In this document: piece after piece, positions 36,385 to 45,500 of the stretch
How positions within the stretch are numbered: the first letter of the stretch is position 1
How the letters are laid out: each line of letters begins with the position of its first letter
Source: Gp6-AA40 sp035293405
Lineage (GTDB): Bacteria; Acidobacteriota; Vicinamibacteria; Vicinamibacterales; UBA2999
Assembly: GCA_035293405.1 (NCBI GenBank)
Contig: DATDOE010000031.1
Coordinates: 34,571 to 98,570, forward strand
Reading direction: 5' to 3'
Length of the DNA stretch: 64,000 bases
The notes under the pieces: generated by a model
What the model saw: the letters and a program-made list of their open reading frames with translations, nothing else
Databases searched by the model: none
What the model was told of the DNA's origin: nothing
Made by a program: the position numbers and the translations under genes

Positions 36385-37998
36385 ATGCGTCGCCTCGCTC
36401 TCTTGATCCTTGCCGCCGGCGTCTTCGCGACCAGCCTCACCATTCGCGCCGCGGATCCGCCTCGATTGCTCGTCATCGTCGTCGTGGATCAGATGCGCGC
36501 CGACTATCTCCAGCGCTTCGACCGTCACTGGCGCGGCGGGTTCCGCACGCTGCTCGACAAGGGTCTCGTCTTCGAGAACGCGCGATATCCGTATCTCGTG
36601 ACCGTGACGTGCGCGGGCCACGCGACAATCGGCACCGGAGCGCTGCCGCACACCCACGGCATGGTCAACAACACATGGTGGGACCGGAAGGCTCGGGCGC
36701 TTACCGGCTGCTCCGCAGATGGGGCCACGTCCGACATCACATACGGTCGCCCCGTCCGCCTTGGCAACAGTGCCGCGCACCTGATGGTTCCCACACTGGC
36801 CGACGAGCTCCGCGCGCAGAAGCCCGGCGCACGCGTCGCGGCTCTGTCGATGAAGGCGCGGAGCGCGATCATGCTCGCGGGTCATGCGGCTGATGCCGCG
36901 GTCTGGTTCGACGATCTGTCCGGGTCGTGGACGACGTCCAAGGCGTTTGCCTCGGGCCCCGTCGCCGAGGTGAAGGCGTTCGTCGATGAGAATCCGTACG
37001 AAAAGGATCTGGGACGGATCTGGAACCTGGGCGGTCCGGCGAACACGTACCTTATGCGCGACGCGGGTGTTGGAGAGCGTCCGCCGGCCGGCTGGAATGG
37101 GCTCTTCCCCCACGTCATCACCGGTCGCGGTGGTATCGACGCGCAATTCTTCACCCTGTGGCAGGCGACACCGCTCGCCGACGCGTACCTGGCGCGAATG
37201 GCGGCATCATTGGTTGACAGCTTCGCGCTCGGACAACGCCAGACGACCGACTTTCTGGGAATCAGCTTCTCGGTCCTCGACGACGTCGGCCATGCGTTTG
37301 GACCCGACAGCCGCGAAGTCGAAGACGTGTTGCGGCAACTCGACGTCACGCTGGGGACGCTCATCGCGCATCTCGACGCGCGCGTCGGGCGAGCCAACTA
37401 CGTGCTGGCGCTGTCGGCGGATCATGGCGTCGCACCAATCGCGGTCTCGCCCAAGGGAGGACGGATCGCGACCGATGACGTCCGCGAGCGGATCGAAGAC
37501 GCGCTCACCACGGAGTGGGGGCGGCTGGAGAAGGGCACCTATGTCGACGCGGTGAATTTCACGGACGTCTACTTCGCGGCCGGCGTTTTCGACCGGCTGC
37601 GTGCGAATCCGAAGCTCATGGCATCGGTCACACGAGCCGTGGAGGAGATTCCTGGTGTGGCCAGGGCCCTCAGGGGCGATCAGTTGTCGCACACGAGCCA
37701 GGATCCGCTCATTCGACGGGGAGCGATGAGCTACCTGAGCTCGCGCAACGGGGACCTGATGGTCGTGCCGAAGGAGTACTGGTATTTCAGCGGGCGGAAC
37801 GTCTCGCCGGGGACCACGCACGGCACGTCGTACGATTACGACACGCATGTGCCCCTGATTCTGTTCGGCGGGAGCGTCAAGCCAGGGCGGGCCACGCAGT
37901 CGGCCACGCCCGCGGACATCGCCCCGACGCTCGCCGAACTGGCCGGTATTCGCCTCCCGAATGCCGAGGGGCGTGCTCTCATCGAGACCGACCGATAA
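36385..37998 (+). CDS. PafA-like alkaline phosphatase/phosphodiesterase, exported
   Basis: The 537-aa protein has a signal peptide (MRRLALLILAAGVFATSLTI), so it is periplasmic or lipid-facing. It belongs to the alkaline phosphatase superfamily of the PafA/NPP kind: VVDQMRADYL carries the first metal Asp, the nucleophile Thr lies in YLVTVTCAGHATIGTG, then NNTWWD, SVLDDVGHAFGP, SADHGVAP and a terminal His in DTHVPLILFG. It would hydrolyse phosphomonoesters broadly. In the same direction follow a subtilisin and an outer-membrane protein. No Pho-box is recognisable by eye. Confidence 0.88.
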   Translation: MRRLALLILAAGVFATSLTIRAADPPRLLVIVVVDQMRADYLQRFDRHWRGGFRTLLDKGLVFENARYPYLVTVTCAGHATIGTGALPHTHGMVNNTWWDRKARALTGCSADGATSDITYGRPVRLGNSAAHLMVPTLADELRAQKPGARVAALSMKARSAIMLAGHAADAAVWFDDLSGSWTTSKAFASGPVAEVKAFVDENPYEKDLGRIWNLGGPANTYLMRDAGVGERPPAGWNGLFPHVITGRGGIDAQFFTLWQATPLADAYLARMAASLVDSFALGQRQTTDFLGISFSVLDDVGHAFGPDSREVEDVLRQLDVTLGTLIAHLDARVGRANYVLALSADHGVAPIAVSPKGGRIATDDVRERIEDALTTEWGRLEKGTYVDAVNFTDVYFAAGVFDRLRANPKLMASVTRAVEEIPGVARALRGDQLSHTSQDPLIRRGAMSYLSSRNGDLMVVPKEYWYFSGRNVSPGTTHGTSYDYDTHVPLILFGGSVKPGRATQSATPADIAPTLAELAGIRLPNAEGRALIETDR

Positions 37999-38015
37999 CT
38001 TCTCCTGAGGTGGCC

Positions 38016-39503
38016 ATGCACGTACGCACGACAGCGGCAGCACTGGCGGGGCTCGTCGTCCTGTGTGCGGTGACCGCGGCTCAGCAGACGCCCGCGGTGC
38101 AGTCGCGGCGCTGGTTGGTGTCGGAGCTGGGCTTGCCCGGCATCGACAGCGGCCTTCGTGAGGTCACGACGCCGGCCACCGAGCTCAGCGCGCAGACGCT
38201 GCGGGAGAGAGCGGCGGCGGTCACCGCGCGGCCCTATCTCTCTGACAGCGTGATCGTGAAGTTCAGGCCCGGCACCTCGATCACTGCGCAGCGGGCGATG
38301 ATCGCGCTCGTCGACGGCACGGCGACGCCGGCCCTGTCGTTCGCCAGCTTCGATATCGTGGCACTGCGGCCGGGCGCCGATCCTGAGGCCGTCGCGCAGC
38401 AACTCGCGGCACAACCGGACGTGGAGTACGCGCAACCGAGGTACGTCGTCGGCCCCGCGTTCGTTCCCAACGATCCGCTGTACGCACAGCAATGGAACTT
38501 CCCGGCCATCGACATGGAACGGGCCTGGGACATCAACCCCGGCGCCGCCTCCTCGATTACGGTGGCCGTGCTCGACACGGGCGTCGCCTTTCGGAGCGGG
38601 CTGGTCAGGTTCAGCACGTCGAGTACGACGTTCATCGACGTGCCGTTCGCGGCCGCTCCGGATCTGGGTGGCGCTGATCGCTTCGTGTCGCCGCGAGATT
38701 TCATCTGGGACGACACGAGCCCCTTCGACTTGGAAGGGCACGGTACGCATGTGACCGGCACCATCGGCCAGTTGACGAACAACAGCGTCGGTACGGCCGG
38801 CATGGCCTTCAACGTGCGGATCATGCCGGTCAAAGTCATCGCCGGCACGTGGGACAGTCTCCTCGGGGCTCCACCCGGCACCGACGACACCGTGGCACGC
38901 GGGATCCGGTTCGCCGTGGACAACGGTGCGAAGGTCCTGAACATGAGCCTGGGCCGCACCGGCGGGCCGGCGCCTGCCATTCAAGACGCGCTCAGCTACG
39001 CGGTGTCGCGCGGCGCCTTCGTCGCCGTCGCGGCCGGGAACGATTTCCTCAACGGGAACCCGGCGCAGCGTCCGGCGGACCTCGGCCCCCTTCTCGACGG
39101 CGTCGTGACGGTCGGCGCCGTGGGGCGCAGCCGTCAGCGCGCGCCGTATTCGAGCACGGGCAACTACGTGGAAATCGCCGCGCCGGGTGGCGATCAGACG
39201 AGCAGCGGGATCGACGGCATCCTGCAGCAGACGTTCAACTTTGATTTCGTGTTTGCCCTGAATCGCCCGCCGCGATTCGACGTCTTCAACTACCTCTATG
39301 CACAGGGCACGTCGATGGCCACCGCGCACGTCAGCGGCTTCGCTGCGCTCCTGATGCAGCAGGGGATCACCGGCCCCGCGGCCATCGAGGCCATCATGAA
39401 GCGCTACGCCACCGATCTGGGCCCGGCCGGCAGGGACGACCAGTACGGCAGCGGCCTGATCAACGTGCGCGCCGCGTTGCGCGGAATGGGGCTGGCCCGA
39501 TGA
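38016..39503 (+). CDS. Subtilisin-like (S8) serine protease, secreted
   Basis: The 495-aa precursor starts at ATG 38016 (GAGG 6 nt upstream) with a signal peptide (cleavage near TAAQQ, residue 23). Residues 65-150 are an inhibitor-I9-like propeptide (DSVIVKFRPGTS to VEYAQPRYVV). The catalytic triad is complete: Asp in VAVLDTGV, His in GHGTHVTG, Ser in GTSMATAHVSG, with the oxyanion Asn in AAGND. There is no C-terminal sorting domain. It probably degrades extracellular protein. It lies 17 nt after the phosphatase gene, and its TGA overlaps the next ATG. Confidence 0.93.
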   Translation: MHVRTTAAALAGLVVLCAVTAAQQTPAVQSRRWLVSELGLPGIDSGLREVTTPATELSAQTLRERAAAVTARPYLSDSVIVKFRPGTSITAQRAMIALVDGTATPALSFASFDIVALRPGADPEAVAQQLAAQPDVEYAQPRYVVGPAFVPNDPLYAQQWNFPAIDMERAWDINPGAASSITVAVLDTGVAFRSGLVRFSTSSTTFIDVPFAAAPDLGGADRFVSPRDFIWDDTSPFDLEGHGTHVTGTIGQLTNNSVGTAGMAFNVRIMPVKVIAGTWDSLLGAPPGTDDTVARGIRFAVDNGAKVLNMSLGRTGGPAPAIQDALSYAVSRGAFVAVAAGNDFLNGNPAQRPADLGPLLDGVVTVGAVGRSRQRAPYSSTGNYVEIAAPGGDQTSSGIDGILQQTFNFDFVFALNRPPRFDVFNYLYAQGTSMATAHVSGFAALLMQQGITGPAAIEAIMKRYATDLGPAGRDDQYGSGLINVRAALRGMGLAR

Positions 39504-40225
39504 CCAGACGCGTCATGTCGATGACCCCATCCGACACACCGAGGCACCGAGACACCGAGGTCATTCAGTGGCTGTCCAGCCTCGGTGCCTCACTGCCTCG
39601 GTGTGTCGTGACTCTGGCAGTTGCCGCGCTGATGAATGCGAGCGCTGCGCAGGCTCAAGACCTCGCCCTTCGAGGGTTCGGTGACATCGGCGGAACCAGG
39701 TTTGCCGCGACCGAGAGCTTCACGGCGGTCCTCGGATCGCCAAGCGGCGTCGTATACGGCGGTGGCGTGGAGGTGGTGCTTCCGCAGCGCGTGTCGGTGA
39801 GCCTCCGTGCTTCGAGGTTTCAGAAGGATGGCACGCGGGTGTTCGTCTTCGCGGGCCAACCGATCGATCTCGGCATTGCCACGACGGTGAAGATCACGCC
39901 GATCGAGGTCACGGTGGCCTATCGGTTCCCGCTCGCCGACATGCGTCTCGTCCCGTATGCCGGGGGCGGCATCGGCTGGCATCGCTACGAAGAGACGTCG
40001 GACTTTGCGACCGACAGTGAGAACGTGAAGGCCACGCACACGGGCTATCACCTGCTCGGCGGCGCCGAGTACCGGCTGACCCGATGGTTCGGCATCGGCG
40101 GCGAAGCAGAGTGGAGCCGGGTGGCGGACGGTCTCGGTCAAGATCCCAACAGCGTCTCCGCCGCGTTCAACGAAACGAATCTCGGCGGCGTGACGTTCCG
40201 CGTCAAGGCGATCGTCGGCCGATAG
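39500..40225 (+). CDS. Outer-membrane beta-barrel protein, hypothetical
   Basis: The 241-aa product ends as a small beta-barrel: alternating strands such as RVSVSLRASRFQ, ITPIEVTVAYRF, LVPYAGGGIGWHRYEE, TGYHLLGGAEYRL and a final VTFRVKAIVGR. A hydrophobic segment ending ASAAQAQ before DLALRGFG looks like a signal peptide. The start is uncertain: ATG 39500 overlaps the protease stop (ATGA) but makes the protein begin by reading through an inverted repeat (39532-39608); GTG 39608 directly after the repeat is the alternative. Function unknown. Confidence 0.65.
   Translation: MTRRVMSMTPSDTPRHRDTEVIQWLSSLGASLPRCVVTLAVAALMNASAAQAQDLALRGFGDIGGTRFAATESFTAVLGSPSGVVYGGGVEVVLPQRVSVSLRASRFQKDGTRVFVFAGQPIDLGIATTVKITPIEVTVAYRFPLADMRLVPYAGGGIGWHRYEETSDFATDSENVKATHTGYHLLGGAEYRLTRWFGIGGEAEWSRVADGLGQDPNSVSAAFNETNLGGVTFRVKAIVGR
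39532..39608. repeat. Inverted heptad array, CACCGAG units
   Basis: Left arm 39532-39560 and right arm 39580-39608 are 29 nt each, both starting or ending with CGACACACCGAGGCA or its complement, with a 19-nt loop. It lies at the 5' end of the outer-membrane protein gene, its right arm ending at the alternative GTG start. Confidence 0.9.
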
Positions 40226-40231
40226 CGCCAC

Positions 40232-40558
40232 ATGTCTGCCTCCCCGTTCACACGCCGTGTGCTGGCGGCGGTGCGACGCATTCCGCCGGGGCGTGTCGCC
40301 ACCTATGGTGACATCGCCGCCCTGGCCGGTTCGCCGCGCGCGTGGCGTGCCGTGGGCACCATCATGCGCGAGGCGCGCGACCCCGGCACGCCGTGCCATC
40401 GTGTGATCGCCGCGGGCGGGGCTCTCGGCGGCTACGGAGGCAATCTGCAGCTCAAACGGGAGCTCCTGCGGTCAGAGGGGCTCGAGGTCGGCCCCACGCG
40501 CGTTCGCCATTTCGCGTCGATCCGCTGGCAAGGGGCCACGAAGAGCACAAAGAATTAG
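40232..40558 (+). CDS. MGMT-family DNA-binding domain protein (alkyltransferase-like)
   Basis: The 108-aa protein is the C-terminal domain of O6-alkylguanine transferases without the N-terminal domain: FTRRVLAAVRRIPPGRVATYGDIA, then GTPCHRVIAAGGALGGYGG. Short alkyltransferase-like proteins usually have Trp for the active Cys, but here the PCHRV Cys is retained, so real alkyl transfer is possible. The length fits the ATL-type proteins that flag alkylated guanine for repair. Its last residues (ATKSTKN) and stop are encoded inside an inverted repeat. Confidence 0.87.
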   Translation: MSASPFTRRVLAAVRRIPPGRVATYGDIAALAGSPRAWRAVGTIMREARDPGTPCHRVIAAGGALGGYGGNLQLKRELLRSEGLEVGPTRVRHFASIRWQGATKSTKN

Positions 40559-40583
40559 CGAATTCCGTGTTCTTTGTGGCCCC
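40532..40583. repeat. Inverted array, CACGAAG/CACAAAG units
   Basis: GGGGCCACGAAGAGCACAAA-type left arm (40532-40556) faces a right arm at 40561-40583, leaving a 4-nt loop. The left arm encodes the end of the MGMT-like protein and its TAG stop (40556-40558). As RNA it would be a compact hairpin with terminator-like position. Confidence 0.85.
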
Positions 40584-40696
40584 ATCGAAGAACCATCGTG
40601 GCCCGGCGCCCGTCTGTGGACTGTGTGGTATCTGTGACCCGTGGCGTCCGGGGGCAACCCGGCGCAACCGCCGGCCCGTCTAAGCCAGCAGGGGAT

Positions 40697-41245
40697 GTGA
40701 GAGCGGGCGACCTCGAATTGGCACAGCGTTGCCGCCACGGCGACGCGACAGCATTCGAGGAGTTGTACCGGGCTCATGCCGGCCGGCTCTACAACCTCGT
40801 ATTCCGGATGGCCGGCTCGGCTCACGAAGCCGAGGACCTGCTGCAGGAGGTGTTCCTGCACGCCCATCGGAAACTGGGCAGCTTTCGCGGTGATTCGAGC
40901 CTGGGTACGTGGCTGTATCGCCTGGCCGTGAACCACTGTCTCGACGTGCTTCGGGGCCGGCAGGCGAGGATGACCCGCGTGACCGACTCGTTGGACGATG
41001 AGGGCGCGGACGAGCCAGCGGCGGCCTCGCCCGTTGTGCCGACCGCCATCAGCAGGATGGACCTCGAGCGGGCCATCGCGCGGCTGCCGCCGGGATGCCG
41101 GGCCGCGTTCGTGCTGCACGACGTGGAAGGGTTCGAGCACAACGAGGTGGCGAAACTGCTCGGCGTGTCGGAAGGCACCTCGAAGTCGCAGGTACACAAG
41201 GCGCGCATGAAGCTGCGCGCGATGTTGAGTGGCGTGACGCGATGA
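40697..41245 (+). CDS. ECF-type RNA polymerase sigma factor
   Basis: The 182-aa protein has sigma region 2 (AFEELYRAHAGRLYNLVFRM, AEDLLQEVFLHAHRKLGSFR, LGTWLYRLAVNHCLDVLRGR) and region 4 (LERAIARLPPGCRAAFVLHD, HNEVAKLLGVSEGTSKSQVHKARMKLR). The start is uncertain; GTG 40697 gives the normal N-terminus DLELAQRCRHGDATAF, while a longer frame reaches 40574 with no ECF-like sequence. The TGA overlaps the start of an anti-sigma factor gene (ATGA 41242-41245), the standard pairing. It probably activates this operon. Confidence 0.9.
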   Translation: MRAGDLELAQRCRHGDATAFEELYRAHAGRLYNLVFRMAGSAHEAEDLLQEVFLHAHRKLGSFRGDSSLGTWLYRLAVNHCLDVLRGRQARMTRVTDSLDDEGADEPAAASPVVPTAISRMDLERAIARLPPGCRAAFVLHDVEGFEHNEVAKLLGVSEGTSKSQVHKARMKLRAMLSGVTR

Positions 41246-41970
41246 ACTGCAGGGACTACGACACACAGATTGGCGACTACGTGGACGGGACGCTCGAGGA
41301 GCACGCGCGCGCGACGCTCGAGGCGCACCTGTTGACGTGCGCGCCGTGCCGTGCGGTCGTCGCCGATCTCGCGGTAATTCGCACCACCAGCCTCGCGCTC
41401 GACTCGCTCGTGCCGCCACCGCATGCCTGGACCAGGCTCGCGTCGGCAATCGAGGCGGAACCGCGGCGATTCCCGGCGGTCTGGGGGCTTCCAGGCGGGC
41501 GCTGGTGGCAGACGTTCGCGTCGGCGGCGGCCACGATCGTGCTGGTGGTGAGTCTCTCCTGGATCGGTGGACGCCTCGTGCCCGTGGCCGAGGAGGGTCG
41601 GCTCGCCCGCCTCACGCCGGCGCCGGGCGCTGAGCCGCCGGCCTCGATTGCCGCTGAATACGATCTCGCGGAGCAGCACTTCACGACGGCGATCGCGAGC
41701 CTCGAGCGCATCGCCGCCGAAGACCGCGGGCAGCTCGACATGGAGACCAGGGACGTCCTCCAGGCGAACATGACCCTGCTCGACGGGGCCATCGGAGAGA
41801 GCCGCGCCGCGCTGAAGACGGAACCAGAAAACGATGTCGCGCAGGAAAGCCTGTTCGAAGCGCTGCGCAGCAAGGTGGCGCTTCTGCAGGACATCATCGC
41901 GCTCATCAACGAGATGCGGAAGGGCAACCAGGAAGGCGCCGCCCGCATCGTGTCAGGACTGAATCAATGA
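41242..41970 (+). CDS. Anti-sigma factor with zinc-finger (ZAS) domain
   Basis: The 242-aa protein begins MNCRDYDTQIGDYVDGTLEE and carries the HxxxCxxC zinc motif in AHLLTCAPCRAVV, which binds the sigma factor. A transmembrane helix (ASAAATIVLVVSLSWIGGRL) lies near residues 92-112. The periplasmic part is helical and Glu-rich, with no protease-sensing family recognised. It is co-translated with the ECF sigma factor upstream and overlaps the DUF4097 gene downstream (ATGA). It should hold the sigma factor inactive at the membrane until an envelope signal is received. Confidence 0.88.
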   Translation: MNCRDYDTQIGDYVDGTLEEHARATLEAHLLTCAPCRAVVADLAVIRTTSLALDSLVPPPHAWTRLASAIEAEPRRFPAVWGLPGGRWWQTFASAAATIVLVVSLSWIGGRLVPVAEEGRLARLTPAPGAEPPASIAAEYDLAEQHFTTAIASLERIAAEDRGQLDMETRDVLQANMTLLDGAIGESRAALKTEPENDVAQESLFEALRSKVALLQDIIALINEMRKGNQEGAARIVSGLNQ

Positions 41971-43169
41971 CATTCAAGCATCGAAGCGTCTGCGGCGCGA
42001 TGGCCATCATTCTGTGGGCGGGGCCGGCCGCCGCGCAGGGGCCCGAGTGGGCCCGCGATCTGGCGAAGGAAATCCAGGCCCACGCCGAGCGGCACGCCGA
42101 GACGATGGCGCGAGCGATCGGAGAGCTCGCCGAGCGGCACGCCGAGACCATCGCGCTCACCCTCATCCTCGAAGCCCAGCGCCCGTCGCCTCCCTCGCCT
42201 CCCTCACCGCCGGCACGGGGACGCCGGGCCGCCGAACAGGCGGCGCGCGAGGCCGAGCGTCAACGCCGCCAGGACGAGCGGAGAGGTCCTGAGTACACAG
42301 AGCAGGTCTCGAAGACGCTGCGCATCGGGCGCAACGGCACCTTCGATCTCCAGAACGTCAGCGGCACGATCGTGGTCACCGGTGGCGGCGGCAACGATGT
42401 GCGGCTCGAGGCCACGAAGCGGGTCCGCCATCGGAATGAATCCGAGGCGAAGTCTCTGCTTCAGGACATCGACATTCAGATCTACGAGCGCAACGGCAAC
42501 GTGGAGGTCCGCACGGACTACCCCAGGCGCAACTGGTCGGGCGGCGTCGATTACACGGTCTCGCTGCCGAGAGAGGCCGGTGTCGTCCTGCGGAGCGTCT
42601 CCGGAGACATCCGCGTCACGAGCCTGAACGGCGAACTGCGCGCCGAGAGTGTCAGTGGTAATGTCACCGCGTCGGCGGTACGCCGGATCCGTCAGGCGAA
42701 ATCCGTCTCGGGAAACGTCGAGATCGCGGACAGCGAGGGCGACGAAGTGGCCGGCAGCACGGTGAGCGGAGATGTCATCGCCCGCAACCTGAAGGTCCGG
42801 ACGGTGGACGTGCAATCGGTCAGCGGCGGCCTGCGGATGGTGGACGTCGAATCGGATCGCGCCACGGCACGATCGGTGTCCGGCGACATCGACTTCAGCG
42901 GGCGTCTCTCGCGCAACGGCCGCTATGACGTCCAGTCACACTCGGGGAACCTGCGCGTGACGCCGATCGGCGCCCAGGGGTTCACCCTGGAAGCATCGAC
43001 GTTCAGCGGAGATGTCCGCTCGGATTATCCGCTCACCCTGCAGGGCAACCTGGGCAGCGGTTTCGGCCCGCGACGTTTGAATCGCGGGATTCGCGGCTCC
43101 TTCGGTGACGGAGGCGCAACGCTCTCGCTGCGATCCTTCAGCGGCAACATCGTCGTCGTCAAAAGGTAG
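41967..43169 (+). CDS. DUF4097 family beta-repeat protein, exported
   Basis: The 400-aa protein has a signal peptide ending at AAAQ (residue 24), a helical His/Glu-rich region, a Pro-Ser stretch (PSPPSPPSPP), then an Arg/Glu-rich linker and about ten beta-strand repeats of roughly 20 residues keyed on VSG (SVSGDIRV, SVSGNVTA, SVSGNVEI, TVSGDVIA, SVSGDIDF, HSGNLRV, FSGDVRS, FSGNIVV). DUF4097 proteins are predicted beta-solenoids of unknown role, often beside ECF sigma and anti-sigma genes, as here. Overlap with the anti-sigma gene implies coupled translation. Its TAG stop lies in the first unit of a heptad array. Confidence 0.87.
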   Translation: MTFKHRSVCGAMAIILWAGPAAAQGPEWARDLAKEIQAHAERHAETMARAIGELAERHAETIALTLILEAQRPSPPSPPSPPARGRRAAEQAAREAERQRRQDERRGPEYTEQVSKTLRIGRNGTFDLQNVSGTIVVTGGGGNDVRLEATKRVRHRNESEAKSLLQDIDIQIYERNGNVEVRTDYPRRNWSGGVDYTVSLPREAGVVLRSVSGDIRVTSLNGELRAESVSGNVTASAVRRIRQAKSVSGNVEIADSEGDEVAGSTVSGDVIARNLKVRTVDVQSVSGGLRMVDVESDRATARSVSGDIDFSGRLSRNGRYDVQSHSGNLRVTPIGAQGFTLEASTFSGDVRSDYPLTLQGNLGSGFGPRRLNRGIRGSFGDGGATLSLRSFSGNIVVVKR

Positions 43170-43236
43170 CTGGTAGCTGGTCTCTGGTAGCGGGTTGGGA
43201 ACCCAGTATTGGCTACCCGTTACAAGCTACCGGCTA
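43165..43236. repeat. Inverted heptad array, TAGCTGG units
   Basis: GGTAGCTGGTAGCTGG starts at 43165 and continues with variants to 43195; the facing arm (43201-43236) reads ACCCAGTATTGGCTACCCGT and ends in AAGCTACCGGCTA. The first unit contains the TAG stop of the DUF4097 gene. It probably marks the end of that operon. Confidence 0.85.
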
Positions 43237-43269
43237 TCGGCGACCGATCTGTCGTGTTACTCTCGGAAT

Positions 43270-43815
43270 ATGCGTCGATCAACTCAACTGATCTGTTTCA
43301 CCATCATCCTCAGCAGTTTCCTCGCGGCTCCTGCCGCCGCACAAACCGCGGTGAGCGGCGGGGTCGCGGTCGGTGGCGACATTGGCGTGTTCTTCCCCGA
43401 CGAGGCGTTCGAGAAGACGTTCACCCTCGATGGCTTCGGGGAGTATTACGTCACGCCGCGCATCAGCATCCGCGGAATGCTGGGCTATGCGAGCCCGGGA
43501 TTCGAAAATCTGACCGAGGACCACTTCCGTCAGGTGAGGTTGCTCTTCAACGGCGTGTATTACTGGAGTCACGACAAGTGGCGTCCGTACGTGACTGCCG
43601 GCGCCGGTGCCTACTTCGTGCGCGCGCTGCTGACGGGCCCTGATCCAGACTCCGAGTCGCGCGGCGGGATCAATTTCGGCGGCGGCACCGAGTATTCCAT
43701 CGGCAGCATGGCCACGCTCAAGGGCGAACTGCGCTGGGATATCGTCAGCGAGCCACCCGGACTGCCAGATGCCACCGGGGTCTCGCTGACGCTTGGATTC
43801 AAGCGGTATTTCTAG
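43270..43815 (+). CDS. Small outer-membrane beta-barrel protein
   Basis: The 181-aa product from ATG 43270 has a signal peptide (MRRSTQLICFTIILSSFLAA, cleavage near AAAQ) and an OmpA/OmpX-like barrel with strands such as GEYYVTPRISIRGMLGYAS, VRLLFNGVYYWSH, WRPYVTAGAGAYFVRAL and a C-terminal GVSLTLGFKRYF ending in Phe, the usual assembly signal. It is convergent with rng, their last 4 bases overlapping. Function unknown. Confidence 0.78.
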   Translation: MRRSTQLICFTIILSSFLAAPAAAQTAVSGGVAVGGDIGVFFPDEAFEKTFTLDGFGEYYVTPRISIRGMLGYASPGFENLTEDHFRQVRLLFNGVYYWSHDKWRPYVTAGAGAYFVRALLTGPDPDSESRGGINFGGGTEYSIGSMATLKGELRWDIVSEPPGLPDATGVSLTLGFKRYF

Positions 43816-45500
43816 CCCACAGCCATCAGATCGAACTGCTCGTGATGGAGCTGGGCATCCGGCCGCAGGGCAATCTCGCGGCCGAGTGACTGCTTGAGAT
43901 CCTTGAAGACCGCGCGCTCCTCGTCGCGGAGCGCGCGGGCGATGTCCGGATTGACCCGCAGAATCAGGCTCTGGCCGTTGAGATCGCCGCTGATCTTCTT
44001 GACCTCTGACAGGATCTCGTAGCAGATCGTCGCGCTCGACTTGATCACGGCGCTGCCGGCGCAGTACGGACAGGGCTCGGTGAGCACGCGCTCCAGGCTC
44101 TGTTTGACGCGCTTGCGCGTGATGATCACCAGGCCGAAGTCCGAGACCTGCAGCGCCTTCGACGGCGAGCGGTCCTTCCTCAGCTCCTGCTCCACCGTCT
44201 GGAAGACCTTCTGCCGGTTCTTCTTCTCTTCCATGTCGATGAAGTCCAGCACGATGATGCCGCCGAGATCGCGCAGCCGGATCTGCCGCACGATCTCCTT
44301 CACCGCCTCGAGGTTGGTCTTGAGAATCGTGTCTTCGAGCCGCCCGGCGGTCTTCTTGCCGACGTAGCGGCCGGTGTTGACGTCAATGGCGACGAGGGCT
44401 TCGGTCTGGTTGATCACGATCGAGCCGCCGGACTTCAGCCACACCTTGCTGCGCAGCGCTTTGTCGATCTCCGCCTGGACGCCGTACTCCTCGAAGATCG
44501 GGAACTCCTTCTCGTACAGCTTCACCTTGGGCGCCAGCGACGGCATGATGCGCTCGATCAGCTCCAGCACCCGCCGGTACTCGAGCGCGTTGTCGATCCG
44601 GATCGCCGAGTAGTCGTCGGTCAAGAGGTCGCGCAGGAGCTTGGCCACGAGGCTCTGCTCCTGATACACGACGGCCGGGGCCCGCGACGTCTCGGCCTTC
44701 TGCCGCACATCGGTCCACACGCGATGGAAGTAGCTCAGGTCGGAGACGATGTCCTCTTTGGGCCGTCCGGAGGCCGCCGTCCGGATAATCAGACCGCCGG
44801 TGAAGCCGGTCTGCTCGCGGAACTCGCGGACGATGCCGCGCAACCGCGAACGCTCGTCGCGCGAATCGATCTTTCGTGAGACGCCGACGTGGTCGACCGT
44901 CGGCATGAAGACCAGAAACCGTCCCGGCATGGTGGCATGCGAGGTCAGCCGCGCACCCTTCGTGCCGAGCGGCTCCTTCGCCACCTGGACGATGACCTCC
45001 TGACCTTCCTTCAGCAGATCCTCGATCTTGGGTTCGGGACCTTTCTCGCGGTCGCGGTCGCGACGCCCGCCGTCGCCGCGGCCGCCGTGGCTGATGCGAA
45101 CGTGGGCGCCACTCGGCGTGACCAGAGGCGTTCCGCCGGGCGAGGACGCGCCCTGTCCCGCCGAAGCCGGCGTTCCGTTGGCTAACGCCGGCGAAGGCGG
45201 AGCCTGCCCCGCCATAGTGGAAGACGACGGCGGGTCGTCGTCGTCGGTATCGAGACGGTCGAACTCTTCGAAGGTGGCGACGACGTCAGTGACGTACAGG
45301 AAGCCGTCGCGTTCAAGCCCGAGATCGACAAACGCTGATTGCATGCCGGGCAGCACTTTGGATACCCGGCCCTTGTAGACGTTGCCCACGACCCCGCGCT
45401 GCCGCTCGCGCTCGATGAAGATCTCCGCAACCTGATCGTCCTCGAGGATCGCGACCCGTGTTTCGTGGGCGCTCGAGGAGATGATCATCTCCTTGCTCAT
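43812..45500 (-). CDS. rng: Ribonuclease G/E family endoribonuclease
   Basis: The 562-aa enzyme cleaves single-stranded RNA in rRNA and mRNA processing. It has the N-terminal MIISSSAHETRVAILEDD, a split S1 domain (NVYKGRVSKVLPGMQSAFVD), the catalytic DNase-I-like part with VAIDVNTG and VLDFIDM (Mg2+ Asp residues) and the zinc-link CPYCAG. Residues 81-158, inside the S1 domain, are an acidic, Pro/Ser/Gly-rich insertion (DTDDDDPPSSS to GRRDRDREKG) that is larger than in E. coli RNase G. ATG 45500 has GGAG 8 nt upstream. It closes the mre operon, an arrangement also known in enterobacteria. Confidence 0.93.
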   Translation of the reverse strand: MSKEMIISSSAHETRVAILEDDQVAEIFIERERQRGVVGNVYKGRVSKVLPGMQSAFVDLGLERDGFLYVTDVVATFEEFDRLDTDDDDPPSSSTMAGQAPPSPALANGTPASAGQGASSPGGTPLVTPSGAHVRISHGGRGDGGRRDRDREKGPEPKIEDLLKEGQEVIVQVAKEPLGTKGARLTSHATMPGRFLVFMPTVDHVGVSRKIDSRDERSRLRGIVREFREQTGFTGGLIIRTAASGRPKEDIVSDLSYFHRVWTDVRQKAETSRAPAVVYQEQSLVAKLLRDLLTDDYSAIRIDNALEYRRVLELIERIMPSLAPKVKLYEKEFPIFEEYGVQAEIDKALRSKVWLKSGGSIVINQTEALVAIDVNTGRYVGKKTAGRLEDTILKTNLEAVKEIVRQIRLRDLGGIIVLDFIDMEEKKNRQKVFQTVEQELRKDRSPSKALQVSDFGLVIITRKRVKQSLERVLTEPCPYCAGSAVIKSSATICYEILSEVKKISGDLNGQSLILRVNPDIARALRDEERAVFKDLKQSLGREIALRPDAQLHHEQFDLMAVG

